Positions 1 through 10,305 of a stretch of 25,953 bases of DNA are shown here, in pieces; the first letter of the stretch is position 1; the number at the start of each line of letters is the position of its first letter. The notes beneath the pieces were generated by a model that had not been told where the DNA came from, did not search any database, and saw only the letters and a program-made list of their open reading frames with translations. Both the position numbers and the translations under genes were made by a program. This DNA comes from Candolleomyces eurysporus (lineage: Eukaryota; Basidiomycota; Agaricomycetes; Agaricales; Psathyrellaceae). The stretch is from the NCBI GenBank assembly GCA_027579435.1, contig JANBPK010000912.1:1-25953 (forward strand). The letters run 5' to 3'.

Positions 1-462
1 AAGCGCTGCGAAAGTCAATCGGTCTGTTACGTTGCCGCACTAAGTCTTCTCATACCGAGATACTGTAAATCCTCAATATCATGACTCTGTTCGAAAGCTT
101 TCATCTTGCGGCGTTCCAGTTCACGCCACTCCGGCCATGAAAAGAGGCAAACACAACTCTGAGAGGATCTTAAGCCGAGCGCTTAGCACCGGGTTATTCT
201 ATTATACATTTAAGTAATATCATAAGAGGTATAGGCTTCATACAGAGCTACCACATAGTGAAGCACGTACATACATCTCTCCTCCGTCGCGTGACAGCAC
301 CACTTGCACGAGAAAATCACCACCTTATCGGCTCGAGGTCAAACCTACCACTTTCCTCAGCTCTCTTCACCACACCCTCACTCTCACTCAGGCTCCCACC
401 CGCTCCTTCCACCTAGAACTCCTAACTAAACCACCCCTCCTCTCTCCTCCTCTCCTCCAATG

Positions 463-619
463 TTCCGAGGCATTTTTTGACTCGGGTACTACGGGGGTCG
501 ATGCGTGCCAAGACGGTGCTTCCGGCATCTGCAGCCATCACTCCGGCCGCTGTTTTCCGCTGGTTCCAGTGAAAATGCCCCGGCACTTGCCGTGCGAAGC
601 ATCGGCCACTTCACACAGG
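463..619. other. 157-base insertion in the F-box relic
   Basis: This segment is present in the left duplicate and absent from the right one, where 'ccaacg' runs directly into 'tctcgttcctgac' near 7870. Its last part, 572-618, closely matches 22529-22576 beside the KDZ-associated element. That suggests the insert carries part of a dispersed repeat. I see no target-site duplication, terminal inverted repeat or convincing ORF, so the inserted element's class is unknown. Confidence 0.6.
572..618 (+). repeat. Dispersed ~47-base motif, copy A
   Basis: It aligns with 22529-22576 at roughly 80 percent identity by eye; both begin 'aaaatgcc' and end 'cacag'. Several differences are CpG here against TpG or CpA in the other copy, for example 'gccgtgcgaag' here and 'gctgtgcaaag' there. 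The flanks on both sides are unrelated. The end resembles a 3' splice site, but neither copy lies where an intron can be justified. Confidence 0.55.
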
Positions 620-1075
620 TCTTGTTCCTGACCGTCTGAAAAGCCTGCACAATATCGTGCACATNGCACCCACCTCTCCTCGTCCCTCTCCTCAAACGCG
701 CTCACATACCGCAACTGGGGAAACAAATGGTCAATATGCCGCGCGAGGTGCAGTTGGTCGCGGCTGTCGAGTCGTCCGAGGTGGAGATGGTCAGACATTG
801 GAGGGCGTGCAGGTGTTTCCTCGGCGATGATAGTGTTAGAATTGAGCTAGAGGAAGACGAAGGGAGGGCGGATGCGGAGGTGGAAGGGAGGTCGGTGCTA
901 TTGAGGGGGGCGCCAGTGGGTGGGAGGTTTAAGGGAACACTATAGGAGCAGGACTCGTGGACGAACTTGGCGACGACGATTGCCCCGAATCCTCAGCCAT
1001 CACGGCATCGGTATCTTCCTCCACTGCTGTTGCTGCCGCCGCCGCCGCCTCCTCCGATGACGACGTGACTTCTAA

Positions 1076-1610
1076 TTCTTACTAAAGTAGAACACAGCAT
1101 TTCCAGCGCTTAGGCTTGGAGCTATGGGTTGTCAGTTCGTGTCTGAAAGGAAAGAATCACCCAACAAAATGGATCCTTGAGATGTGACCGACTGAGCAGA
1201 TGTACACCCCCGAGTTCAACATTAGAAGCGTCTTTTTTAAGCACATGAAAGCGTTCCACAGGAATGGATTGAATTGGAAGGTAAGGAAGATCCGACGTTT
1301 ACTGTATTGGATGCCGCTTTGAGATGTTATCCGCTCTCATGTTTTACATATGCGACTCTGGTTGGAATTTCTTTGTTGTATTGCAGAGCTAAAGACCAGG
1401 CTATCAAATGAGGGCATCAGAGAAAGTGCCAACCAAGGCTTCAAATCGCGCTATGGCTTGCAATAATATGCGGTTCTCTCTTGCCGTACCACCGCACGAG
1501 CGCAATTGCGGTTAGATTTGATTCAATAGAATCAGTCAAAATAGAATGAAGTGTCCAGGTACGCCCGGACGGACCATCCTATTGTAAACCACACCATGCA
1601 CTCCTCAACT
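1076..1610. other. Gene-free stretch before NACHT copy 1
   Basis: The left duplication ends near 1075 and the recognisable promoter of NACHT copy 1 starts at about 1611. I find no ORF with coding character, no RNA gene and no repeat here. It probably holds distal upstream sequence of NACHT copy 1 and the duplication junction. Confidence 0.5.
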
Positions 1611-1714
1611 CCCACTATAGTAGGTACAGCCTGCTGGGCGCTTACATTTGGAACAAAAGCCGACAGAGCGTCACGGAATAGCTTTACACTCCCTTCCTTT
1701 CCCTGTCATCGACG
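1611..1714 (+). promoter_or_regulatory. Conserved promoter/leader of NACHT copy 1
   Basis: A block starting 'cccactatagtaggtacagc' lies about 105 bases before the ATG, followed by 'gggcgctta', an A-rich 'aacaaaagc' and a pyrimidine-rich 'ccctgtcatc' directly before the start. The same order recurs before copies 2, 3 and 5, where it outlasts much of the surrounding divergence. The core 'actatagt' is a perfect palindrome. It is probably core promoter plus 5' leader; binding factors and the transcription start are not determined. Confidence 0.6.
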
Positions 1715-3937
1715 ATGATCATGAACATTCTTCCCGACATGAATCTGCATGGTGGCTCCATCGAGGATGTCGAGATAAATGTGTTGCCAGAGGTGATCCC
1801 ACCTTCCATTGTTGATCCTCTCAACGGTGAGGGCCCTGAGTCCGCTCATAAATTGAATCCTGCTCAATCTACCAGGTCCTGTTCCAGACCTGATATCTCA
1901 AATCGCAAAAGGCGCCTTGCACAATTCAGCTGAACGCTGCGACGCACCAAAGTGCCATCCAGAAACTCGAGTTGCAGTTCAAGATGAGGTTTACAGCTGG
2001 ATTATCAATGAAGATCCAGACCCAGCACAGAAGATGCTGAAGATAAAATGGGTTACAGGTCCTGCAGGCACAGGAAAATCCGCCATTATGGGGTCGGTGG
2101 CAGACACATGCAAGCAGGGTGGGGTCTTCGCAGTGACATTCTTTTTTGCTTCTTATGCATCCCCGGACCGTCGAAGGAAGACAGCTTTCATCCCCACCCT
2201 GGCATATCAACTCACAGAGCACCTACCAGCACTCAAGGATCCCGTGGCGCAGGCTATACGGGATAAACCCCTTTTATTCAAGAAAACCCTACGTGTTCAG
2301 ATGGAGGAACTCATACTGGCGCCTTTGCGACGGGTCACGGTCGAATCAGGGCACCAAGGTGTCATGTTGATCGACGGGCTCGATGAGTGCGAGGCAGAGC
2401 AATACTTCGACCCTCGTGCCTCCTCATGCACCAGAGAGTCAATTGTACGAACAAAGGACGACGATCAGTTGGAGATTTTAGAAGTACTGCGGGAGCTCTC
2501 CTTGGACCCTGCATTTCCCTTCCGGATTGTCATTGCCAGCCGCCCAGAGCGTGTCTTTCGGGAGTTCTTCAATAACGAAAGCCATAAGTCCTCATTTGCT
2601 CCCCCTCTCATTCTGGATGAGAAATACAACCCCAATGCTGACATCGCTTTGTTCCTCCAAGCCAAGTTCAGTGAAATTCGGCGTCACAACAACCTCAGCC
2701 CGTCATGGCCTTCCCCGGATATTCTTGCCACTTTGCTCAAGCAGGCCTCCGGACAATTCATTTATGCCGCCACCGTTATTCGGTACCTCAAAACCTCTCG
2801 TGATGGGAATCTTCATACACTCCTCAACTGGGTATTAAATGTGAAGCCAACGAGCGCAGGGTCAAACCCCTTCTCCCACCTGGACGCCATTTACACCCAT
2901 ATCTTGCAGTCGGCCTCAAAACCTACATTGGCTGTGAAGTGGCTTTGGATTATCAAGGGAGAAATTCCCGATTGGTATGGTCTCTTCTCCAGTATGAGCT
3001 CCATCCCCGCTGCGTTCCTTGTCAACCTGTTGCTACAAACAGACGAGGGCGACGCGGGGTATGTGCTTGGAGACCTACACTCCTTGATCAACGTACCTCC
3101 TGCCGATGACTTGGAAACACCATATAGGCCTTACCATAAATCCTTGTATGACTTTCTGAGCAAGAAGGACCGCTGTGGTCCCATTTATGTTGGGCGTACA
3201 CAGTGTGCAGAGTTCCTCTGGGACAGGTTTTTTGAAATATGCAAGAGTGAGTACATATCTATTCAAATATCAATACTATCAGCTTGCAGCGAATATACTG
3301 ACGCTGTCTTTCGCAGACAAAGGCTCACCGGCATGCTGTCCGAAGTCACACCAGCAGAAGTTCCTTGATTTCTTTTTCACCTTATATATGCCTTATCTCT
3401 CGTGTTTCCTCTCCCGACTCGATTTTGTTCCACCGACCGTTGATTGGTGGGCGTCGGCGTGTGGTTCGCATTCGGTGATGGGCATTAGGTTGATGTTTTG
3501 CAACGTCCATTGGGAGGTACGGCGTGATCTTCATTCTTAATGAACGTACCGACATCTAAATTTTCCTCCCGCAGTGCCATTGGTCCCGGTGCAGCTCAGC
3601 GTGCAGACTTTGGCGAAATTCCATTTTGCGCCACTGCAAGAAAGCTGGTTGGGAAGTACCAACCTGGATGTGGCTCCTTCGAAATCAATTTCACAAGTAC
3701 CGTTTTCCCTTGCTCCGACCCAGAGCAGGATCACATAGCCGTGAACCTCCACTGTTACCGGTACCACTACGGACTGTAACGTCGTTGCCTCTCTCGCCTC
3801 CGCCTTCACCAGTGGTAGAAGACTCGTCCTCGGCGGCAGCGGTGGAAGACGATACCACAATGACGAAAGATTCTGAGGATTCGTCGCCGAAATCGTCCTT
3901 GTCAAGCACCAGTCTCTTGCTCTCGCTCACAATATAG
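1715..3937 (+). CDS. NACHT-domain NLR-like NTPase, copy 1 (4 exons, chimeric C-terminus)
   Basis: Exons by comparison with the other copies: 1715-1826, 1888-3246, 3317-3516, 3575-3937 (phases 1, 1, 0), giving 677 residues. Exon 1 encodes 37 residues. Exon 2 carries Walker A GPAGTGKS (95-102), Walker B VMLIDGLDECE (about 196-206), a NACHT IASRPERVF motif (about 252-260), the ASGQFIYAATVIRYL segment (about 320-335) and PYRPYHKSLYDFL (about 448-460). Exon 3 has DWWAS. Exon 4 starts CHWSRCSSACRLWRNS. No WD40, ankyrin or TPR repeats follow. Such proteins are regarded as NLR-like receptors that hydrolyse nucleotide on activation; ligand and partners are unknown. This is the only copy that joins cleanly. 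Exon 1 differs from copies 2, 3 and 5 (37 against 30 residues). After about residue 590 the paralogous ending is lost and the frame runs on into an F-box linker fragment, adding about 70 residues. Confidence 0.8.
3790..3937 (+). pseudogene. Inverted F-box/LRR linker fragment
   Basis: The plus-strand frame reads SSSAAAVEDDTTMTKDSEDS, matching the acidic Ser/Ala linker of the F-box gene at 7833-9810 (AAAVEEDTDAVMAEDSGQ on the minus strand). It is inverted relative to the other F-box relic just downstream (4195-4960, minus). It lies in frame with exon 4 of NACHT copy 1 and supplies that gene's last residues and stop codon (3935-3937). Low-complexity sequence can match by chance, but about 27 collinear residues with the same VE.D motif argue for common origin. 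Confidence 0.6.
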
Positions 3938-4194
3938 TTTACTATACCTCCGAATAGAGTCATACTTAGTCAAATCATAGCTAAAGTTGTAGGGTAATCG
4001 ATATGTTGCACAACGGAAACTTTCGAATAAATCACTGTGCTGTTTAGCTTTTAGGATATACCGTTAATACTACTTCGGTATAGGATTATTTGAGAGATTA
4101 TCTTACCTTCCAGATCTGTTATTGGCCGGCACAAGATAACAGATGGGTTTCTCTGGGTGCAGCATGCACGTCCGGACTCTGAGATCTATACGGT

Positions 4195-4960
4195 TTATAG
4201 TGCCAAAGTTAAATTTAAAGTGGGTCGAGGCACAAATGGGGACAACTCCGCCGTATCAAGCAGCGACCTCAAATACACAAGCGTTGGACAAAGCCCCTTC
4301 AAATTCTCAACCTCAGGCTCTCCGTGCTCTGCAACCCTCTTGCTCGCTAAGAAAGGTAACACGACCTTCGTCAATTTTGGCCCAGCGCTCCCCAGGATCC
4401 TGGTATCATCAAGTCCAAAGCTTATCCTTCCAGCCGGAATCCAGTGAGGGATCTGAGCGGGATTGGTGACCAATTGGACTTACTCGGCGTTATTTGGGGA
4501 GATAAAATGAACGAGAAGGAGCCTATGAGCCCCGCAGCTCGACAACCTCTTCTACAAACTTCGTTCGGTCGCCCGGTCGCTTTGCGTTTAGAGCACGATG
4601 GTTGTTTCGAGTGAGTGGGTAGAGCGATAAGATAAGATTATTGAAGGGGTAATGTAGAGTGGGGCGGTAAACATTAGATTCTCGAGGTCCCGAAACCTAA
4701 GGTCCTCTTCGATAACTTCAATACAGGAGTGTATAAACTTGAGCGCGGTGCCGTCGACTCAGGCAATTGCTCTAATTTCGATGAGCCTGTCAAGCTCCAT
4801 AACAGAACCCATCCCCTTGATTTCTAGACACCGGAGACTTTGGGATTTCAGGATAGGATGGGAACAAGAGATAGCCGTCATTTGTCACTATTTTTTGTCT
4901 CCGGCGGTGTCCAGCTTTCAGGTTCTCACCCGGACTTTTGAATATATCTGTGAGCCATAA
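4195..4960 (-). pseudogene. F-box/LRR protein internal relic
   Basis: On the minus strand, 4195-4473 reads ILGSAGPKLTKVVLPFLAS and VYLRSLLDTAELSPFVP, close to ILGSAWPNLTKLLLPFLGS and VHLRLPLDTSELPAFVP in the F-box gene at 7833-9810. DNA similarity continues to about 4960, for example 'ttgatttctagacaccggag' at 4815-4834 against the paralogue near 9007-9026, but the reading frames are shattered. It matches roughly 8430-9080 of the intact gene. The F-box end is missing, so the piece is truncated just before the NACHT copy 2 promoter. It is non-coding now. Confidence 0.8.
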
Positions 4961-5040
4961 AGCGTATACATTTATGAAGGCTTCGGCTCGAATCACCGGT
5001 ACAAATATACATGATTTTGAAGGTTGGAAACCACGCGTGC

Positions 5041-5155
5041 ACTCCCAACTACTACTTACAGTAGGCACAGCCTTTCGGGCGCTAATCGACCTTGGGAATA
5101 AAAGCTGACAGTCCGCGACGAAACAGCTTTACCCTTCCCTTCACTGTCATCAACA
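5041..5155 (+). promoter_or_regulatory. Conserved promoter/leader of NACHT copy 2
   Basis: It holds 'actccc', 'gtaggcacagcctttcgggc', 'ggaataaaagctgacag' and 'cactgtcatcaaca' before ATG 5156, in the same order as in copies 1, 3 and 5. The palindrome 'actatagt' of the other copies is altered here to 'actactacttacagt'. 'aataaaagc' is the best TATA-like segment. Regulatory function is inferred only from conservation among paralogues. Confidence 0.6.
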
Positions 5156-7164
5156 ATGGCCAGCTTTTTCAGCGACGCTCACGAAGTCTCCGTGAATGAG
5201 TTCAAAGTGATCAATGTAGCACCTCCCATTGGTGATCCTCTCAACGGTGAGGGAGGCTCTGAGTCTACTCATATACCGGCGAACCCCAGCTGAATTACCA
5301 CCTTCCGTCACAGACCTAGCGTCTCGGATCGCAGCAGGCGCCTTGCACGACTCGGATGAACGTTGCGATGCGCCCAAGTGCCACCCAGAAACTCGAGTCG
5401 CAGTTCAGGGCGAGATTTATAGCTGGATCATCCATGGTGATCCAGATCCAGCGCAGAAAATGGTGAAGATCAAATGGGTGACTGGACCTGCAGGCACAGG
5501 GAAATCCGCCATTATGGGGTCGGTGGCAGACACATGCAAGCAAGATGGGGTCCCGGCAGCGACATTCTTTTTTTTCGTCTTCAGCATCCGCGGACCGTCG
5601 AAGGAAGACAGTTTTCATCCCCACCCTTGCGTATCAACTTGCACAACACCTACCAGCACTCAAGGATTCTCTGGCACAAGCCATACAGAACAACCCCCTT
5701 TTGTTCAAGAAGAACCTTCGTGTCCAGACGGAGGCGCTCATCCTGACGCCGCTGCGACAGATCACGACTGAATCGAAGGCGCCAGGCGTCGTGTTGGTCG
5801 ACGGACTCGATGAGTGCGAGGCAGAGCAGTACTTAGACTCTCATGTCTCTTCACCAATCGGAAAGTCGATGGAGCGAGAAAAGGGCGAAGATCAGTTGGA
5901 GATTTTGGAAGTACTGCGGGAGCTTTCCCTGGACCCCGCATTTCCCTTCCGGATTATCATCGCCAGCCGCCCCGAGCGTGTTTTTCGGGAGTTTTTCAAT
6001 GAGGAAAGCTATAAGTCCTCGTTTGCTCCCCCTCTCATTCTGGATGAGAGGTACGACCCCGACACGGATATCGCTTTGTTTCTACAAGCAAAGTTTGGTG
6101 AAATTCGGCGTCGCTACAACCTCAGCCCGTCATGGCCTTCCCCGGATATTCTTGCCACTTTGCTCGACCAGGCCTCCGGACAGTTCATTTACGCCGCCAC
6201 CATTATTCGGTATATCACCACCTCTCATGACGGGAATCCTCATACCCTCCTTGACCGGGTATTGAAAGTGGAGCCAACAAGCCCAGGGACAAACCCCTTC
6301 TCCCACCTTGATGCCTTCTACGCCCATATTTTGCAGTCGGCCCCGGATCCGATAATGGCTGTCAAGTGGCTTTGGGTCATCAAGGGAGAATTGGCCCCAG
6401 GCGCGTTTTATTTCTTCACGTATATGGAGAACATCCCCGCTGCTTTCCTTGTCAATCTATTACTTGAAGCCAATGACGGCGACAAAGAGTATGTGCTTGG
6501 ACACCTACACTCCCTGATTGATGTACCTTCTTCCGACGACTTGGAAACACCATACAAACCTTACCATAAATCCTTGTACGACTTTCTGGGCAGCCCGAGC
6601 CGCTGCGGGCCCATTTATGTTGGCAATACGGACTGTGCAGAGTTCCTCTGGGGCAAGTTTTCCAACGTTTGCATGCGTGAGTACATATCCATCATGTTGA
6701 AAAGATTGGCTTGCGGTTTACACTGACCTCATCGTTCAAAGACAAAGGCTCACCGGCATGCCATCCGTCAAACCAGGAGAGGTTCCTTCGCTTCTTTTTC
6801 AAGTTGATTATGCCCCCTCCTGAAATCTGGTCGTTCCTCCGACTCAATTTCGCCCCATCCTCCGTTGACTGGTGGGCATCGGGGAGTATTTTGTATCCAA
6901 ATTCCACCATAACCTGGATGTTCCGCAATGTCCATCGAGAGGTACAGTGTGACCCTTATTTCAAATGAACATGCTGACATCCTTCCACAGTGTCATTGGT
7001 ACCGGTGCAGTCCAGCATGCAAACTTTGGCGGAATTCCATTTTGCATCACTGCGAGAACGCTGGTTGGGGGGTACCGAGTTGGACATGGTTTCTTCGTGA
7101 TCGATTCAACAAGAACCGTGGGATCCCATTGATCCCAAAACTGCATCCTAGCACGTCTACATAA
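5156..7164 (+). pseudogene. NACHT-domain NLR-like NTPase, copy 2 (single-base frameshift)
   Basis: Four exons: 5156-5246, 5314-6676, 6742-6941, 6991-7164. Apart from one extra base they would encode about 608 residues. Exon 1 encodes a 30-residue motif (FFSDAHEVSVNEFKVINVAP). Exon 2 has Walker A GPAGTGKS and Walker B VVLVDGLDECE, then IASRPERVF, ASGQFIYAATIIRYI and PYKPYHKSLYDFL. Exon 3 has DWWAS. Exon 4 has CHWYRCSPACKLWRNS and ends at TAA 7162-7164. The break is a run of eight T at 5568-5575; copies 3 and 4 have seven there, and seven restores the frame. Reading stops at about 5771, soon after Walker A. All splice sites are intact, so this is either a recent frameshift or a homopolymer sequencing error. 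It is convergent with the F-box gene downstream. Confidence 0.8.
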
Positions 7165-7442
7165 ACTCTAGGCTGTACCGGCTGTACCTCCGTTGGGAAT
7201 ACAATCTAGAGCCTGAATGTTCATTACGAATGACCGACTGGAACTCGCCGACTTGACATCCTTTGGATGGAACACTTGGTAGGTTGTGAAAAGACATCAA
7301 AGAAGGATTCCTTGCTATCTTCCGAAATGATTCCTGGTGGGCTCTTACATGGTAGACTAAAGCTATAGCTACCATCGGCATGACACCTTGCTAAGGTTAG
7401 GCAAATTTGAAGTTGAACGACGCGAGGATCTCTTCAATCTTC

Positions 7443-8305
7443 ACAAACCGAGATACTACACAAATGCTCATAACTATCATTCTTTTCAAGAGCTTTTGTC
7501 TCGCAGCGTCCCATTCACGCTTCTCTGGCCATGAAAAGAGGCAAACACGATTCTGAGAGGGTCTTAAGTCGAGCGCTTAGCACTAAGTTAGTCCATTATA
7601 TATTTGAGTAAGTAATATCATAAGAGGTATAGGGAGGCTTCATACAGGGTTGCCGCATAACGAAACACGTACATACGTCTCTCCTCCATCCTCCATCGCG
7701 TGACAGCACCACTTGCACGGGACAATAACCACCTTATCCGCTCGAGGTCGAACCTCACCACTCCTCTTCACCTCTCCTCACCACACCCCCACTCTCACTC
7801 AGGTGCCGGCCCGCTCCTTCCACCTGGAACTCCTAACTGGGCCACCCCTCCCCTCTCCTCCTCTCTTCCAACGTCTCGTTCCTGACTGTCTGAAAAGCCT
7901 GCACAATATCGTGCACATGCACCCATCTCTCCTCGTCCCTCCCCTCAAACGCACTCACATACCGCAACCGGGGGAACAAGTGGTCAATATGCCGCGCGAG
8001 GTGCAGTTGGTCGCGGCTGTCCCAGGAGTCGTCCGAGGTGGAGATAGTTAGACGCTGAAGAGCATGCGGGTGTTTCCTCGGCGGTGATAGTGTTGGATTT
8101 GAGCTAGAGGAAGACGAATGGAGGGCGGATGCGGAGGTGGAAGGGAGGTCGGTGCTGGTTGAAGGGAGCGCTGGTGGGTGGGGGGTTCGGGGGAACACTA
8201 GGAGCAGGACTCGTGGACGAACTTGGCGACGACGATTGCCCCGAATCCTCAGCCATCACGGCATCGGTATCTTCCTCTACTGCTGCTGCCGCCGCCGCCG
8301 ACGAC
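7443..8305. repeat. Segmental duplication, right copy (pairs with 48-1075)
   Basis: This is the duplicate of 48-1075, lying over the 3' flank and C-terminal part of the F-box/LRR gene. It lacks the 157-base insertion of the left copy and remains attached to the rest of the gene, so it is probably the source copy or closest to it. Confidence 0.85.
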
Positions 8306-9810
8306 GACGATGACGACGATGAAGAGGAAGAAGAAGCTGCCCCTGTTCCTGCCTCCTCTGGCGGGGGCGCCGTTCGTGGTCCCCCTATCGGCGGAGGCAC
8401 AAAAGCAGGCAGCTCCGATGTATCAAGGGGCAGCCTCAAATGCACCAGCTTTGGACAAAGCTCTTTCAAGATCCTCAGTGACTCTACACTCGGCCGCACC
8501 CTCTCGCTCCCAAGGAAAGGTAGCAGGAGTTTCGTCAAATTCGGCCAGGCGCTCCCTAGGATCCTGATATTATCGTCCGTCAAATCGAAGGAATAGCCTT
8601 CCAGCCGGAATCCGGTGAGGGATTTGATCGGGATGAGAGGGGCGAGGGTGACCATTTGGATGTCCTCGATGTTGTCTGCGGACATCAAGTGAACAAGGGA
8701 GAAGCTTCGGAGTGTGGAGCCCCATCGCTCGACGACCTCTTCCACGAACTTGGTCCTGTCGTTTTGGCTATCCGAACAAGAGACGGAGACGATGGTTTCT
8801 AGGGACGGTGTGGCGAGGTAGGGTAGGATCGAACGGGTGAAAGAGAGGGGGGCGGTGACCATTAGACTCTTGAGGTCTTTGAACCCAAGGTCCTCTTCGA
8901 CTACTTCTATACGGGAGTGGGTAAAGTCGAGTGCGAGGTCGTCGAGCTTGGGCATGGCTCCGATTTTCTTCAGCCAGTCGAGTTCCATGGCGGGTCCCAT
9001 CCCAGTTAATTCCAGGGAGCGCAGACTCTGGAAATTGAGGATGAGATCCAAGGTCCCGGGCGACAACCCCGATCCTTTGAATATGATCGTATCGAGTTGG
9101 GCTCCGTCATTCCACAAAGTATGGAGGAAGGTCCCGCTCAACTTGTCCTCCACACTCGTGATCTTATGGAACTCNGAGTACCTGGAGACTTGGGGTGAGG
9201 AAGAGACATACGCCGGATATGAGGAAATCCTGTTGGCTGATTTCCGGACAATAGAGGTGTCGAAGTGAAGGGAGGATGGGTGATGTGCGGAGTTGTGCCA
9301 TTCGGAAATAAACGTGCATCGCAATGTCGAGGTTGTCGGGATCCCGAGTATAGCAAAATTTCTTGACTCGACGCGCGTACCAGTCAAAGCGATCCCAATC
9401 TTCCGGTGTTATCGTTCCTCTGAGGACCTATCGTATGACAATAAGCATTGCCATTCCAATACAACAGCTTTGGAAAGATATAGAATACGCACATGTGTCC
9501 CATCCGTCTGTATGAAAGCTGGCAAGATCTTGAAGAGCGGGTACAACGTGTTCAACGAGCGCCATAGCCGATCCAGTGCAGGCTCGAGGAAAGCCTTACA
9601 CGTCAACGCAAGCCACGCAAGGTTCTGCCTCCCTTCAGCCACCTGCGCCGAATCCAACTCCTCCAGATCGTCATTAGACGACAGGTATTCGCATATTTCG
9701 CCTAGGATATCGGGATTGCTGTGAAAGCGGCTGGCGGTGGGGCTGCAATTATGGTTGGTGGTGGGACCTTGGGCGGTCGTAATGATACCAGCTTGAACCT
9801 GGTGTAACAT
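7833..9810 (-). CDS. F-box/LRR-type protein (two frame breaks)
   Basis: Exon 1 (9810-9493) starts at ATG 9810 and contains an F-box at about residues 32-95: PDILGEICEYLSS, then AWLALTCKAFLEPALDRLWR. A 65-base intron (9492-9428) leads to exon 2, VLRGTITPEDWDRFDWYARR. At N 9175 the frame shifts; leaving the N out gives a continuous LQVLEFHKITSVEDK. Leucine-rich, LRR-like sequence follows (LILNFQSLRSLELTG, LIPIKSLTGFRLEGYSFDL), then an acidic poly-Ser/Ala linker, then the block DQLHLARHIDHLFP...RWVHVHDIVQAFQTVRNE in a different frame, stopping at 7833-7835. The frame change lies in a G-rich run at about 8150-8200. Total length would be about 635 residues. F-box proteins usually bring substrates to SCF ubiquitin ligases through Skp1; the substrate is unknown. 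The gene is possibly intact if the N and G-run are assembly errors. Confidence 0.72.
8286..8345 (-). repeat. Triplet-repeat tract coding poly-Ser/Ala linker
   Basis: On the plus strand this is a run of gcc, gac and gaa/gag triplets; on the minus strand it encodes runs of serine then alanine inside the F-box protein. Tracts like this change length by replication slippage. The paralogous tract near 1025-1062 is shorter. It probably forms a disordered linker between the leucine-rich part and the C-terminal block. Confidence 0.75.
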
Positions 9811-10305
9811 CGGGATGCTTGCCAGCTGTAGCTCTCATATAAAAGAGTCGGTACGTGGAGGAGGTGATGAAAGAAGTTGGTCCATTCTTGATCTGCTAAT
9901 AGTGGACATGATCATCATTGGGTCCGACCGTGATAAGTTCCGGCTCTTAGTCAAGAGCCCGACGCCGTTGACTCGTGTTGCGCCACTGCCGTCCTTTCTT
10001 TCTGGGCTCGAGCCTCGATGGCAAACGCTTGCATTCTCCAGCCCATCGACGACCGCAACGAGGAGAAAAGGTACGCTCCGCACACGGCTCTCTCGTCTAT
10101 AACCGTAACAATCTACATCAACGCCTTCTTTCACCCTCTAATCGTAATCTCAAGATAATCCCCATAATTGCTGTAAAAGAAAGGTTCCAAGCGCGAAATG
10201 GGAGCACTGCACAATTCGGTCAAACGAAGGAAACCCTCAAGATAATTCGTCCCAGGTATCATCTCGCTCCTCCTGCTCCCCTTTCCTGACTGGTTCCTAG
10301 ATCTA
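9811..10305. other. Gene-free stretch
   Basis: This lies between the F-box start (ATG at 9810) and the hydrolase-like relic. Only short overlapping frames without family resemblance occur. The part next to 9810 should hold the F-box promoter, but no clear TATA or initiator stands out. Confidence 0.45.

Larger units (their letters stand above)
422..1062 (-). pseudogene. F-box/LRR protein C-terminal relic
   Basis: Read on the minus strand, about 660-800 encodes the C-terminal block of the F-box/LRR gene at 7833-9810, including DQLHLARHIDHLFP and the following RYVSAFEERDEERWV. The Ser/Ala/Asp linker lies at about 960-1062. It cannot make a protein. There is no F-box or LRR body upstream, an N at 665 sits where the intact paralogue has no base ('cacat-N-gcaccc' against 'cacatgcaccc'), and about 157 foreign bases at 463-619 interrupt the codons after TVRN. 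It probably arose with the 48-1075 duplication and has decayed since. Calling it a relic is secure; its exact ends are approximate. Confidence 0.75.
48..1075. repeat. Segmental duplication, left copy (pairs with 7443-8305)
   Basis: The stretch runs in the same order and orientation as 7443-8305. Shared landmarks include 'ccatgaaaagaggcaaacac' (136-155 and 7530-7549), the sequence around 'cgtgacagcaccacttgcac', and the Ser/Ala-coding triplet run at the right end. It covers the 3' flank and C-terminal coding part of the F-box/LRR gene that is best preserved at 7833-9810. The main difference is an extra segment of about 157 bases at 463-619. Homology stops near 1075, so the body of the F-box gene was not copied or was later lost. 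Confidence 0.85.

Noticed and set aside
1926..2222. Open frames antisense to NACHT copy 1 and similar antisense frames over every NACHT copy
   Set aside because: They mirror strongly conserved sense codons, have no domain of their own, and recur only where the sense gene is present.
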